Shown: piece by piece, positions 36,401 to 48,898 of the stretch
How the letters are laid out: each line of letters opens with the position of its first letter
Position numbering within the stretch: the stretch's first letter is position 1
Assembly (NCBI GenBank): GCA_030268105.1
Contig: BSDZ01000086.1
Coordinates: forward strand, 4,046,501 to 4,110,500
Direction of reading: 5' to 3'
DNA: 64,000 nucleotides
Origin: Volvox africanus
Lineage: Eukaryota; Chlorophyta; Chlorophyceae; Chlamydomonadales; Volvocaceae
Made by a program: the position numbers and the translations under genes
The notes under the pieces: generated by a model
What the model saw: only the letters and a program-made list of their open reading frames with translations
What the model was told of the DNA's origin: nothing
The model's database searches: none

Positions 36401-39400
36401 CTCAGCTCTCGTCCCGAACGCTCAACCTCTTGAGAAGCGCAGAATCAGGTGTAAGCCTATCGGCAAGACCTGTCTGCCAAGGTGATGGGACCCATGGACG
36501 ACCAAAAAAATCCCCTACCGCACCTGGCAACCTCAGGCCCTCCTCCGACGCGGAATTGGAGGGAGCCCCGGTCTCAGAAGGTCCTAATGACCCGGTCCTG
36601 GTTGCTGGCACCGAAGGCAGCGCCTGGTCCCCTGGAGCCATGCCCGAACCAGCTGCAGATTGTGGCTCGCTGCCAGCTGACCCGCTCGTGAGGCCCGAGC
36701 CTGCACAACCGGCGGCGGGGCAGCATGACGTGACCCTTACGTAATAACGGGTAAGCTGGAATAAGCTAGAGACGAAAGCTTATGTGGATATCAGTTGTTC
36801 GATAGGGCGGACAGGCACCATCCAGCAGCAGCAGTTCCCAGTAAGGGGGACACATGACAGATGAAGTCCCCTCGAGCGCGGAAAGGTGACTCCGAATGAA
36901 TGATGCGTATCTCATGCACTCGTCACCTACTGGCCAGATGACGGCTGCTCACCTTGCCGTGAGGGCGAACGTGAACTCGGGCCAGGTGCTGTGCCCGCGC
37001 TGGTGGCGTCCTTATTTGATGCTGCTGAATGGGAACCGACGAGGGAGGCAGAATGAGAGATTTGCCTGGACGTCCTGGCCTGGGTCCCCGTCGCGGCCTC
37101 CGGCGCACCTTCGACGCCACCGCTGGCCATTGACACAGGACGGGACGTCTGAGTCTCCGCAACAGCCAGTGCCCTAACTGCCTGAGGGGCCGTCTTCGCC
37201 ACCTGATGCGCAAACATGGATACATATGCAGTCATGAACCAGGCACACGTGTCACATCCGTAGCATGAGTTGACGTATTATATGACATTGGGAGGCCAAG
37301 AGGGAGGGATGGATACCAGGGAAAACAAGTCTCAAGCAAGACGGGTAGTGTACCACTGTGCGAGAAGGCATCCACGTCACCGATATTACGGCTTGAGCAG
37401 AGACTCTGACCTTGCTTTCCAGGACCGGGAAGGCCCTGTCTAAGGAGATTTCCCAATTCGAGGCGACAGCTGCGTCCCTTACGTCCCTACATCATAAGAA
37501 GGCAGGTCTGTCCACCACCCCAGAAGCACTTCCCTGTGCATGTGTAATTAAGCCTCCCCCACATCAATCCAACAGGTTCCTCCCCAACCCACTAAGATCA
37601 GCTTCACCCTATCCATAATGGCAGTTCGCCAGACGACAGTTGGAGCATCCCACACCCGCACACCGTCCGCCACCCAATTTAGCCAACCTCTCGATCGCCT
37701 GTGCCATCCAAGCCAGCCTTGGTTCGTGCCAGCGTGTGAATCGCCGCAACAAGCTTTTCCGCCTCCGCCATGCTGGTGGCCAGCCGCCTCCTGCCCTCCT
37801 GCCCGCCCGCCAATCCCGCACTGCCCAGGACTTGCTTCAAGAGCGCCTTAAGAGCATCCCTTCGCGATGAACGCTCTCTCTCTGCTGCAGTCGTACTGAT
37901 AGATGCGGCACCGGTTGACATCGCTGCTGCCATTGCAAGCATGGCAGGGCTGCGCGAGCGCGTGCCTGCCTTCTTTGGCGACTTGGATGTGCCAGCGTTG
38001 CTTACTGGGGGAGCATGCGTGAATTTTGTCACGAGGAAATCGCCTTTTCCCTGGTGGTAGGCCACCGCAGGTCCAGCGGATCCTTCACGGAGGGACCACC
38101 GCGGCGGTCCTGATCCAACCCCCACTTTGGCGCTGGAAGCTACTGTCCCGGCAGGTTCTTGCCCGACAGAAACGGTTGCTGCCTGGTTGGGGACCCGCTG
38201 CTGCTGCGGCTGCTGTTGCAAGGCTGACTCAAGGGTCGCCTGCATGTGTGAAGCGGCGTGCAGGGCGGTCTTTAATGAACAGGAACGTGACACCAAAGGG
38301 ACTGATGTTCTGTGGCAAGCCGGTTTTTCTAGACAAGACTGGATGGCTGTTAGTTCATCGTTTGTCTTTTGCCAAGGCATCCGAACACATCCAGTTCCGG
38401 ATCCACATCATAAAGTCACAAATGCTCAATATTCAGGTGCATCGCTTTGGTACTATAAGCAAACGCATTGCTTCTCTCGACGCACCTGTTGTTGCGCCAA
38501 TTGTGCACTGTTAAGCTGCACTGCTAGCGCAAGCTGCTCGTTTTGTTGAGCAAGCTGGCGCGCCACCTGCAGCACGTGATCGTATTGCGCAGCCTGGGCT
38601 GCCGCGGTGGTAGGGGACGAGCCGTATAACACCACGGCACGTGCCTCATCCTGACCCAGCCCCGCCGCCAGTGTCTGCCGCGCCAGCGCTGTGGAAAGCG
38701 CGAGGCGCCGCTCCCGCGCTGCAGCAGCCTGGCCGGAGTCACATGCAGATGCCAACACAACGAAACAAGAGCCTGAGCTAACGTAATCAAACTCTGAATT
38801 GAAGTCAAACAGCGCATTAACTTTGCACAAATGGAACGAAGCAACACAGCTACTAATGACGGGGCTTTTTTTCCATTGAATGTGCCTGGTATATTCACTA
38901 CCGCCGCCCTTGCAAGAGCCCTACGATCATGTACTGCAGATCACCCATTTGTCGCTTTCAGGGAAATGTCACCTGCAGGTGCGGTATCGCCGATGATGCT
39001 CCCCGTAGCGCTGCCTGCAAACTGGCAGCATTTACCCAGTCTGGCCGCATTACGGCTGACGGTGTGCGGTGCGCACGCACCTGCATTGCCATTGAGCGCA
39101 GTATTCGAAGCGGTTGCGGTCTGGTTTGCAACTGCGAGGCAGAAAACTCGGCATACCATCACGGTATTGACCTTGTGAGAGTCTCTCGCACTGAAGCGCG
39201 CTTACCCCACAATCGATAAAGTGGTAACGCCATTACGTGTACACCCGTAGCTAAGGGGTGCATGGTGCGTTCCTTGGTCAGCAGCATGCCGAGAAGCAAT
39301 GCGTCGCTAGCATGCAAAGAGGTACATATGTCGACGGCAGAAGCTAGTAACAGAGAGAATCTGCCATCTACGGGCCAGCCCATCCTCACCTGAGGGTGCA

Positions 39401-40505
39401 CATATGTGTTGGGCTTTGCAGGGAAGGGCCCAGACTCGACCCGCATAAACAGCTTGCGCATTGGAGGCGAGGATTGTACACTATGTTGTTGCTGTCGAGA
39501 TTGATTAGGGCTTGTGCGCTGCGGCGGCTGGAGCGGCGACTTCCGGGGTGAGATGATGACCACGCGTTTAGATGCCTTATTTCGGGATCCCTGCAGAGTG
39601 CCATATTCTGCGTTTGTAAGTAGAGCCTGGCAGCACGCAGGTGCACGGGATGATGCACCGTTGTTGCGGTTTATTGAGGGAGTATACCAGCTGCACAACC
39701 TATAAAACCCCATGTGCTACAATCGGATGCCTTTGCTGCCACAAAGTGGCGTACCTTCACAGCCCGGGTAAACGTAGGTGCTGTCACGCTTGACAACTGA
39801 GCACTGGGACCGTAAATGGCGGTCGCGAGCGCTCCCGAGGCGGGATCAGTACCCTCCCCATGTAGAAACCACGCATTCTCCGGCTTGGTCGGGGCCGCGC
39901 CTGATTTATCCAGTAGGGTCGCTGGAATAGGCGCCCCCGCCGGTCCGGAGCGCCTGCAGGTTAAGATACGGCCCAAATGCGCCATGACTTAAGGTCATCA
40001 TTACTTACAGCCTATCAAAGAACCTATCGGTTATGTGACTCCATATGTAACGTGGCATTGGGCGCCCGGCGGGCAGGGTCTACCAGCCTGCCCGCACGCT
40101 ACCTTGAGAACGCCAATTGTTGTCCTGGTATATCCACCGTTGGCGCGACCTCAGGCAAAGTGCTTTGCCCACTGATGGCCGTCGTTGGCGCTGCTCCATC
40201 TGCCAGGATTTCATAGCTGTCGCTGCGTTGAATATCGCCGTTTCGCGTGTCCGCGCCTATACTTGCAGCTGCAAGCTCTGCTGCTGCATCTCGTAGACGC
40301 TGGCGTACCCATGCGGCATAATCCACGTCCGCTGGAATGCAAGGGGCCAGAGCAAAAGTGTGCAAGTAAATGACACGCATCCAGCGGCGCGCCCACAAAG
40401 ACTTATCCAATATTTCAACTTGCCTCCAGAAGCCTTCAAAAGCTCGTACTCCCGCGACAGGCGCTCCAATAGTTCGCGATTGCCAATAAACCGCTCTAGG
40501 TCCAT
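33485..40505 (-). CDS. large coiled-coil, low-complexity protein
   Basis: Fourteen exons, high to low: 40505-40397, 40331-40103, 39953-39755, 39626-39390, 39131-39081, 38728-38486, 38239-37688, 37202-36953, 36700-36470, 36198-35844, 35450-34983, 34628-34145, 33925-33868, 33567-33485. Every junction is GT-AG and phases close, giving about 1182 residues. The first intron (65 bases) is the least certain. The N-terminus is helical (MDLERFIGNRELLERLSREY). Helical stretches recur: RERRLALSTALARQ with a Gln-rich run, DALKALLKQVLGSAGL, MVESLEEQVQRIVERD, RLQKLDALEQRLHSMVNRVE and LELQRMLIDLNRME. Long Ala/Ser/Pro-rich linkers separate them. The end is acidic: MEDLTDALLDELLHEQ, then MFMEEFDLSDDDERR. The architecture recalls centrosomal or ciliary scaffolds such as KIAA0753/moonraker; that is weak inference. 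The gene is divergent from the lumen-protein gene, with 501 bases between start codons. Confidence 0.7.
33832..33859. repeat. CT simple repeat
   Basis: A (CT)n tract with GT interruptions, inside the penultimate intron of the large minus-strand gene. Confidence 0.8.
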
Positions 40506-41006
40506 AGGAGCTGCTCTACCTTAAAGTACTCTGTGATAATAACGTCAAAATTATTGTATCTTTTTTCGTAAACAAATTACATCCTTAGAAATGGAAGATT
40601 TTTAGCAAGAATCGTCGTGCTAGAGCTCACTGTAAACGAATTGCCCTTTGGCCTTTCATGTTGCGCCAGAACACATTGCATAAGCTGCTATTGTCATGTT
40701 ATGACGCCTTCGCCTGTATAGGCGTGGTGGTCAAAATGCCGGTCAAATGTACGGATTGGTCCGGAACGCATGAGATGTATGCTATAAAACAATTAGCAAA
40801 GTGTAAGGCGTTATGAAGGTCTGAAACTTTCATCTTTGGTCGGCTAAGTATTTCCGATCATTATCTGGACCGTTCCTGTTCCGTTGATATCGGAGAGTTG
40901 GGGCCCCGAGAAAGGAGGGTTACACTGCGAGGCTCTGGATAACTGAAATAATTTTCTGGTTATTATTTCTCTCAGTACTACTCGCGTCTCTGGAGTCGTG
41001 TCGATA
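40506..41006. promoter_or_regulatory. bidirectional promoter region (inferred)
   Basis: The 501 bases separate the start codons of two divergent genes. The left part is AT-rich. No specific element can be named. The assignment rests only on gene orientation. Confidence 0.4.
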
Positions 41007-41694
41007 ATGGCTGCTACGTTGCGAAAGACGTGCGTGACGGACGTCGCTCAGCATAAAAACAATCAGGTCGGCTACGCCATGGCGATCTTGTTGAAATTTG
41101 TCCGTTATTGCGCTTACAACGAACACTGGCTGGAACATCTCGCGAATGAGCAGGCGCCTTTTTCCACGTCAGCCTGTCCATCTCGGTTTTGCCATTCATA
41201 TGGGTTCCACAAACACTCATCAGGAACTTGGTCCTCTCTCCTGGCTCTTTATATCCCTCGTTGATGCACAGGCACCATCTCCGGTATTACTTCCTCGCCG
41301 CATAGTTATGGGCGCAGTCCTGGCTCCTTTTGTCTCATCGGTCCTCAGTGTCTCTACTGCAGACGCGGCTGCCTCAAATAAGAAGCTGAGCAGGACTGAG
41401 CTGCTTGCGCAACAGTGAGTCGTTGGGGCTTCGTTGGGTTATAGGTATGCAGGTGCGTGCCTGTGTATATGTACTTTGCCACGTGTCGCCGGGACATCGT
41501 TTAGCATACACCTTTGCAATAGATTCTCCTGCATTCCGTTGTATTTCATACAAGGGAAGGTGCCTTGCGCGTAAGTATTGTTGATTCTGTGGCTCGGGCT
41601 CTTCCTAACATCCTGCAGGCGTGCCGAGCGTAAGGAGGCTATGAAAGAGAGAAATACCAAGATTCGCAACGGGGAGATCAAGCCATCCTTTTGA
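41007..41694 (+). CDS. small thylakoid-lumen precursor, unidentified
   Basis: Three exons, 41007-41066, 41272-41414 and 41619-41694, join in phase to about 92 residues. The second exon encodes a textbook bipartite thylakoid signal: twin Arg in LPRRIVMGAV, a hydrophobic stretch (VLAPFVSSVLSV), then a cleavage site STADAAA. The mature protein would be only about 38 residues, highly charged (SNKKLSRTELLAQQ, then ERKEAMKERN), ending IRNGEIKPSF. This points to a small Tat-type lumen polypeptide, perhaps an extrinsic subunit of a photosystem, but I cannot assign it. The first exon (MAATLRKTCV...) is a weak transit peptide and the least certain part. Confidence 0.62.
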
Positions 41695-42111
41695 GGTTGA
41701 ATGTCTGAATGCCTGCTGGAACGACAGCAGGCATTTAGCTTTCGTTGCCATCGCAGCAACCACAATCTGCGCATGCGCGTCCACAAGCCCTGCGCAGATA
41801 GGTTGCACGAGGGGTTATATGTATTACTGCCATGCACGCAGCAGTATGGTTCAGCTGGCGTGAGTGTAAAAAATTTTGTCATGAAGTCGTAAACTGCTCT
41901 GTAAGGGCAATTCGTTTTGCATCCCTAGCACGCAATTTTGGTTTCTGTCGTATGTATAGGGGTCGTTTAAATAAGGCAGGGGCGATGATCCACGCATGCG
42001 TCCCGCAGCGAGTATTTCGACTTAGTTGACAAGCAGACGATCGCCAGCGGCGGTCACTTCTGTAATCATCATTGGGTCCATTCCTGAACGTTTACCTGAT
42101 TATCCTGCGAC

Positions 42112-45100
42112 ATGCCCAAACGTGTCAGCATCGATAAAAACAAAAAATCTCGCCAGGTATGGCATTTAGACCTTTCATCAAGCGGCAGACTCTTCTGTGC
42201 CCAGGAGTAGGTGCTGGTACAGGATTAGGGCAGTAATACAGGGCATCACCCTTAGTAACGACCCTTTGAGAACCTGGCGATGCCGGTTTCGACTGTGTGC
42301 CACTGGCACAGGTTCACACCGTCCGTACCCACCCGGTGGATTCAATCCACTTGCTCATTGCGGACGCATGTAGTCCTTCCGGCCACGTAGTCTTCGGTCG
42401 TGCCGGCTTCTGTTATATGGTTCGTAGCCCATCCAGCACACGCATACGCAGATAGGCACAGATCAGCTAAGCCGCGCTCCAAAGCGACAGTTAGGTTGCA
42501 GTCGTTACACTTCACCATTTGCAGCATATGGGATAACTTTTGCATATAGCTAGTTATCATGTTCAATGGCAAGCATGTCCTGCGTAACTTTAACGGGCAA
42601 CTACCGGCATCGTAAGGCAGATGAATGAAGAAGTGACGAGCTGATGACTCACAGAGAGAGAGAGGGAGAGATTTTATGACATAAAATACAAACTACAGGT
42701 TATTCCAAAATATGCAGGGAACAGCGAGGGGACCATCCTCCTACAGGCGAAGCATGTCTTGGCACCGTGCTGCCTTACGAGGTTCTTTCCTTGGCACCAC
42801 AGCCATAAAACAATATCGGAATTTTATGAATGAAAATCTAAGCCTGAAGCATTCAACATTGGGACCCCGAGTTTTCTGGGTAGTGCCTCATTCCGACCCT
42901 TGCTCTTCCGGAAGGTCGTGGTCAACAATAAGTGGACTTCCACCAAACTTCTGCACGCCCTTGCAAAGCTATGATGCGGAGACGACGAGGTCGAGTATCG
43001 GTAGCAGAATTGACGACCAAGGGGTCGGTGTCGAAGAAAAGGAACGACGCGCACGATCAAGGCTCGAGCAAGTGAGATGTAATACTTGAAGCATTCATCT
43101 GTTTGCGAGGCTGTCAGCTTGGTCGAGTCTGGGCTTGGGTGAGCTTACGGGCCATCAGGCTTTATGTAGAACCGAGGGCCTCAGTGCGTGTAGTCCAAGA
43201 CCGCGTTAAAGCGCTCGTGCTTCAATCCTGGACTCGTCACAGGTCAGGAGAGGGCTTGAAAGTGGCACGCTCGGCTTTGGTTTCAGCGCTGGTGGCTTCC
43301 TCTACCCGTACCACCTGGGGGTCTTATGGGAGCTCCACGAGCTGGATATCCTAAAAGACTACAAGGCGAGCGCGGTAACAAACATGTAGCTTACGGGAGA
43401 TGTGTCATGCACGGCTAAGGTAGCATCCCTGCCGCTCTCACACCTGCAAGAGCCCTGCAGCGGCGGCGTAACAGTCGGAACTGGGCACTAGGCTTCGACG
43501 CAGTTACTCCTGTCCTGCAATCTGAACCCCAAGTACCTTTTGTCGGTCCCTGCGTCGAAGCTGCCTGCCATGGATGGGGCCGCCCATAGTTTGTGCGTAG
43601 ACATCTTCGCGCAGGTTCACTTTTCACCATGCCCATCGCCTTTTGACGCGTTGTGACGTTTGTGACGGTCCGGTTGTATGGATTTCCGGCCACTGCCGAA
43701 GGTCCAAATGGCAGGCGCCAGCGCGGGCTCGCTGGCAGTGGCGACGTACAATTGCGGGCTGGACCCGGAGAAGGCCACACAAGCAATGCATGCGTTCGCG
43801 GACAACTGCCGATCGAAGGGCACACGTTATCGATTGGGTGCGTGTGCTGCGCAACTGTATGATCAGCTCCGTTGGCTGCCTAGGTAACGAACAGGATCCC
43901 CCGCGGTCTGTGGGCACTTTGCAGACCACATGCTGACTGCCTAGGTAACGGTGCAGCTTGGCCATTTGTAGACCACATGCTGGCTGCAGCCGTGCGCAAG
44001 CCGCTACATTGAGGCGGGCGGGGAGGCGTTGCATCCCCAGTGCTCCGGAATGAACGCCTTGCATGGGAGGGCGACATTTTACTCTTTGAGTGTTGGTGTC
44101 CAGGACTGCATGTCCTGGACACCCTGGCATCGATAAACGCGTTCAGGCAGTTTCGCACTCCATAAACGTCGTTGCTAAGCTAGCGGCCGGTACAATGGGC
44201 TCTTGCAGAAGCCACAGGCGAACCTTCGGCATTGGTTTCATACTGTGTTCCTCAGGGTCTTCGGATTAGCATAGGACATGGGTGCTATGGCGCGGACTTT
44301 CAACAGCGAGGCGGTGTTTACTGGGAATGTGCTCCTCCAGGTAGCAAAACACTGCGAACTGAGATCGTACAACTGTGGCGGCGTGATGAGCATTGATAAG
44401 TTTCTGTATCTATGTGTGCAAAACGGTACAGTACACTGTGCGGGACGGACGGACGGACGGACGGATGGGCGCCTATCGTGTGATCACCTATTGGGCTCGT
44501 AACGGTTCTCTTCCGCCGCACTCCTTCCTCCTCCGGTCCCCTGTTGCCCCCTGTTGCCATGTTACCGCTCCATCCGGCGACTCCCAGGTGGTCTGCTAAG
44601 GGACTTTCTGCACGCCTACCTGCCAGACGATGCGCACGAACGTTGCCGGGGGAACACCCACGTTGCCCTGACTCGACTATTTCCCGTGGTTGGCAGCGAG
44701 GTGGGTGACTGCTGGCACCAAAAGCGGCGGAGACAACCCGCTCCAGAGCTGCGAGTAGTAAGGCTATGTCAGTATTGCGCGTCGATGCTGGCAATGACTT
44801 GAAGCTGGTGACACTATGTGATATATTCCTCGTTGAATGTTTTAGGTATTAGTTGCAGTCTGGACTTCCAATATGTTTCAATTCCGTATGATAGGCGTGA
44901 GCACGATTCCTCTCCAGGGAAGGGAGAAAAATGAGTATATTTGGGATTCGGAGCGCCGGCCGCAGCGGCGAGACGTGGTGCGCCGGGTGTGTAGGCGTGA
45001 TATGGGCATGAATGGAGTATAGAGGCGGAGTTTTGGGGGCAGGTGGCAGCGTTTAGTTTTTGAGTAGCAGTGGGGGACAGGTCTTTCGTAGCAACTGCGC

Positions 45101-46318
45101 CCTTCACAGTTAACGAACACAAATATATGCACGTGTCGCTATGATTTGAATGCCAAATTGCACAACTTGCGATTCCGCCGCTGCTGCTCTACTGTGTACG
45201 GCTTTCCCCTCCAAGCCTCTTCCCCTAAACCACGCAGATGATTAGCGAGTTTGAGAGCAAGGACGACTTCATTAACGCTCTTCTCACATCCTGCCACATA
45301 CCTTTCTACTTCAATGGCTCCTGGATGACCGAGTTTCGGGGCAAGTAAGCATTTAGGCAAGTAGGCGTCTGTCCATGTTGCTAGGCGTCAGGAATCTGCT
45401 TCGCAACACAGGTTCTACATGGACGGCGGTGTGGCAGCGTTTATTCCCCGGCCCCCTACCGAGTACGTTGTCAAGGTGTGCTGCTTCCCAGTCAATGAAG
45501 TGTTGGCGACGGTGCAGGTACGCTGTATTGTTGAGCGCATAAGCGATGTAGAAAATCAGGTGGCGCCTGCTCGCCAGTGCATCAAGCAGGTGCATAATCC
45601 TTCTTTGCATCAGTCGCAGGGGGCAGGAGGGGCAGCAAAGGGCGCTAGGACAAGCTAATTTACCACGGAGGCTACCATAATCGGTTGATCATGGATTATG
45701 GTTACACTCCCATGTCGCCCCATATCCGTGTGTCATACCCTGAAACACAACACGCTGCAACTTTGCTGTCCGTTACCATGACGGGTCATGCCATACATAT
45801 GCCCAGAAAGAGCGAATTTTAACGCTGGCATACGCCATTTTACCCCTTCCATGATATGCCGCACTGGCCTACAGGACCGTGTTGCACAATATGAACGGGT
45901 GGCGTCGTTACTGGACGTGTCCATCAGTCCTGACGCCTACGAGTCATGGCCCTTTAACTACGCCAAGATGGTGACCTGGGCGCTGGTCCCCGCGGACGAT
46001 GATATGCTGCGGTACATGATTAATAAGGGACGTCGCGATGCGCGCGCCTGGGCGCAGCGCATGCAGCTGGTGCCACACGACGCAGCTGCCAACCTGACGG
46101 GCGGTGAGGGTGCTGGCGAGATCGGCGGCGGCGCGGAGCGTGCAGCGGAGCGGGTGCGGCAGGCACAGTCCCAGATAGAGGCGGCGGCGGCGGGTTTGAG
46201 AAATGATGGGGACGGTACGGGGCCACGGGAGGACAGCGAGGCGCTATCGGTAGCCCAGGTGACAAGAGGTGGCGAACAGGGTCGCGTAAGCAGGAGCGGA
46301 AGTGAGCGGACAGATTAG
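42112..46318 (+). CDS. patatin-like phospholipase
   Basis: Exons 43243-43374, 43702-43837, 44588-44700, 45238-45344, 45412-45517 and 45875-46318 join in phase. The family acts as a Ser-Asp lipid acyl hydrolase. Visible motifs: the glycine-rich oxyanion segment GFSAGGFLYPYHLGVLWELH; the nucleophile elbow MAGASAGSLAVA (G-x-S-x-G); FLHAYLPDDAHER; SEFESKDDFINALLTSCHIP; the catalytic Asp in FYMDGGVAAFIPRP; and VSISPDAYESWPFNY near the C-terminus. The tail after this (about 100 residues) is Ala/Gly/Glu-rich. The 5' end is not secure. A short ATG exon at 42112-42156 (MPKRVSIDKNKKSRQ) ends with a GTATGG donor and would splice in phase 0 to 43243, but other upstream exons are possible. The third intron segment holds a hairpin and a GGAC repeat. 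Substrate and location are not evident. Confidence 0.8.
44095..44123. repeat. perfect 12-bp hairpin in an intron
   Basis: GGTGTCCAGGAC (44095-44106), loop TGCAT, exact complement (44112-44123). It sits in the 750-base intron of the patatin gene, beside a short imperfect direct repeat (GCCTAGGTAACG at about 43877 and 43940). Confidence 0.65.
44443..44464. repeat. GGAC tetranucleotide repeat
   Basis: About five GGAC units within the same patatin intron. Confidence 0.8.
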
Positions 46319-47045
46319 CGGATGGCACATTGAAATAGAACGAGTAGAAGCTTACGGGAGGACAGCAGGACTCGCGTGCGGGTGGCACTCCTGGCATGCA
46401 GCCATCCTCCCCACCATGGGGGCGAAAGGCCGCAGATGCGGGTTTGAAAAGCAAGGTTGGGTTTGGATGCGGGATCGTAACGGCTAATCAATCCATTTAT
46501 GCGATCTACCGATGCGGCTGACCGCCTTTGCCTCGGATGCATAACCCACATAGATGTGAAGGATTTAGTCTGTGATGCCGTACACGACTGGGATTTGGTT
46601 TTCATCTGACCAATCGCTTGGGGAAAAGCCAAGTGCGGTATGAGTCATGATTGGATCCGAGATGCATGCATACATGTGCGCATCTGCTGTTTTGTTGTTA
46701 ACTCGCGGTATTGTATGGTCTGCATGACGAGCGATGGCGCATGGCACAGAGTTACACGCATGCACGGCGGCTGTAGTAGCTGAGTGCCACAAAAGCCTCT
46801 TGAGATGCTGGAAAGGTGGCTCTTGTACCACCTTATTGTGGTTGTGTGTGTCGAACAGTGTGAGACTACTACAGTGGCAGATGTCGTGCGCTTGTGTGTA
46901 TGAATAATGCATACATGACGCACAGGTACAGTCAAGCCAGGTTGGTCATGGTGTACAAAGCTAGGTTATCTACCAGTGCGGCGGCAGCATAGGGATGTTC
47001 TTGTATGTTAAGTGTTTAGGGGCGCGCCAGGTTAATGTGTCATGC

Positions 47046-47087
47046 ACCCCCAGTGTCCACACCCCCAGTGTCCACACCCCCAGTGTC
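47046..47087. repeat. 15-bp minisatellite, about 3 units
   Basis: ACCCCCAGTGTCCAC repeated at 47046-47060 and 47061-47075, with a third copy whose end is altered. Confidence 0.85.
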
Positions 47088-47830
47088 GTGGACGCAGCGA
47101 TGCCGTTCGCTGCACATGACAAATGAAGTCGACAGGTGCCTTAACGTGCCGTTAGGCTAGCACGGTTCTTAGGCTACTGGCACGGTTATCAGTCCAGGTT
47201 ACACCAAGGACTTTCAATAGCTCATTGTATCACTAATAAGCCATGGTCGCGATGGTGCAGGGTGAGTCTCAAGTGCCGTCGATAGTCGGAGCACAGGACT
47301 GTGTACTGATAATGGAGAGCGACTGGATGGGCGATCAGGTCATCCCCCTGATTCGGCCTGCTGTCCCCAACTGGACCCGATGGCACAGCACGGCACACGA
47401 CATGTACCGTACAGCGGTACACTGGTGTGCGTGTTCGTACCCTTGCACACTGCTGCCATCCGCACAATCCTAGGACCCAAGCTACAGAAGCAACAAAACC
47501 TTAAAGGATACGCCCACGCACATGACACGCCGAGACAAAAGGACCCCCCCTGCATGCACACCCCACCACCATCAGTGGGGGGTTTCTTTCATGTCCTGGA
47601 AGGGGGGGTTCGCTGCTCGTCCTAATCTCCAAGCACACTCCTACCTGTGTGTCTGTGGGTCCCTGTGGCCCAGGGGTCTGTTGCTTGTCACGCAAAGCCT
47701 CCCTGGATCTGGATCCGGATCCTAAGTCCTGTTTGCACCTCTGCTGATCGCGCTCTGATGCTCCGTCAGCCCCAAGGGCCCCTAACCTTGGATTCAGATT
47801 TGAATCTGGATTTGCATCTAGACCTGGAGT

Positions 47831-48079
47831 ATTATATTATATTATATTATATTATATTATATTATATTATATTATATTATATTATATTATATTATATTAT
47901 ATTATATTATATTATATTATATTATATTATATTATATTATATTATATTATATTATATTATATTATATTATATTATATTATATTATATTATATTATATTAT
48001 ATTATATTATATTATATTATATTATATTATATTATATTATATTATATTATATTATATTATATTATATTATATTATATTA
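47831..48079. repeat. ATTAT microsatellite, about 50 units
   Basis: An uninterrupted pentanucleotide tract of 249 bases, (ATTAT)n, with no visible impurity. Its purity suggests recent expansion. Any protein frame across it (YIIL repeats) is spurious. Confidence 0.95.
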
Positions 48080-48080
48080 C

Positions 48081-48134
48081 TTAGGGTTTTAGGTTTTAAA
48101 CCCTCTCCCTCTCCCTCTCCCTCTCCCTCTCCCT
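48081..48134. repeat. telomere-like scrap plus CCCTCT repeat
   Basis: Directly after the ATTAT tract comes TTAGGGTTTTAGGTTTTAAA, which contains imperfect copies of the Chlamydomonas-type telomere unit TTTTAGGG. About six CCCTCT units then follow (48101-48134). The tract ends where protein-like sequence begins. Confidence 0.65.
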
Positions 48135-48898
48135 TGGTTCAGCCCTTTGAGGGCCACCTCCAATGCCGTGCCGTGCAACCGCACCGCGACATCATGTCTG
48201 CCTTGTTTGTCGGCGACACGGGATCGGTCTATTGCTTCCTGCGGGTGGAAGAATATGACAGAGCGTGTTGCAAAGAACCCGATTCCAGATGTTCCAGATG
48301 TCGGACTGTCCCGCTTAGGCAGGAACCCAACATTTTTTGGGAACTCTATTTTTTTGCCAAACAAAACTTTCATATGTCGTTCAAATATGTCGAGCGATAA
48401 TGCACCATTGCTTAAGTTTAACTGCTCAAGGATTATTTGTAGAAAAGGAAAACCGAATAAGCTTGGAAAACTTTACATAAACGCATTTGTCACCGTTTCA
48501 CGTTACCTAATCGTGGACCAACATGAATAAGAATGCCGGGCTGGAGTGTACGTCGGTCTGGTCCGGAGGGCAACGCGTTCGGACAGCCCTATAAGTATGA
48601 GCCTTCCCTCGGGAGAATGGAGCTTGTGATGTTCCTGTAGCTTCTGCCGATTTTTGGTGAGGAGCGCCTCTTGCTGTTTAGAGGGGTCCGTACTGCTGCG
48701 GCCCGTGCCTCCGAAAATGCTCGCGAGGGAGTCGAACATGTGGCAAAGCGGGCAGCACAGGCCGCACCTCAGAACCCGTACGGCAAGATTGTGCGTATTT
48801 CGAGAGGGCTCGTTGGCGGCAACTTCCGCAATCTTGTGCCGAGAAATGATTGTCCATTTGGACCAACGGTCCCCGGTCAATCTGGTTGGGCTGCACTG

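Noticed and set aside
37412..37618. Plus-strand frame with a helical-looking piece (ALSKEISQFEATAASL)
   Set aside because: It lies in an intron of the 14-exon minus-strand gene, has no supporting splice partners and may be chance.
44441..44468. Possible regulatory GGAC array
   Set aside because: It is a plain tetranucleotide repeat inside an intron; nothing suggests a regulatory role.
47647..48084. A plus-strand frame with repeated YIIL residues
   Set aside because: It is the translation of the ATTAT microsatellite, not a protein.
48134..48530. Protein-like plus-strand sequence after the CCCTCT repeat
   Set aside because: It reads plausibly for about 35 residues in two frames but has no recognisable motif or splice signal. 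Left within the repeat-rich island.
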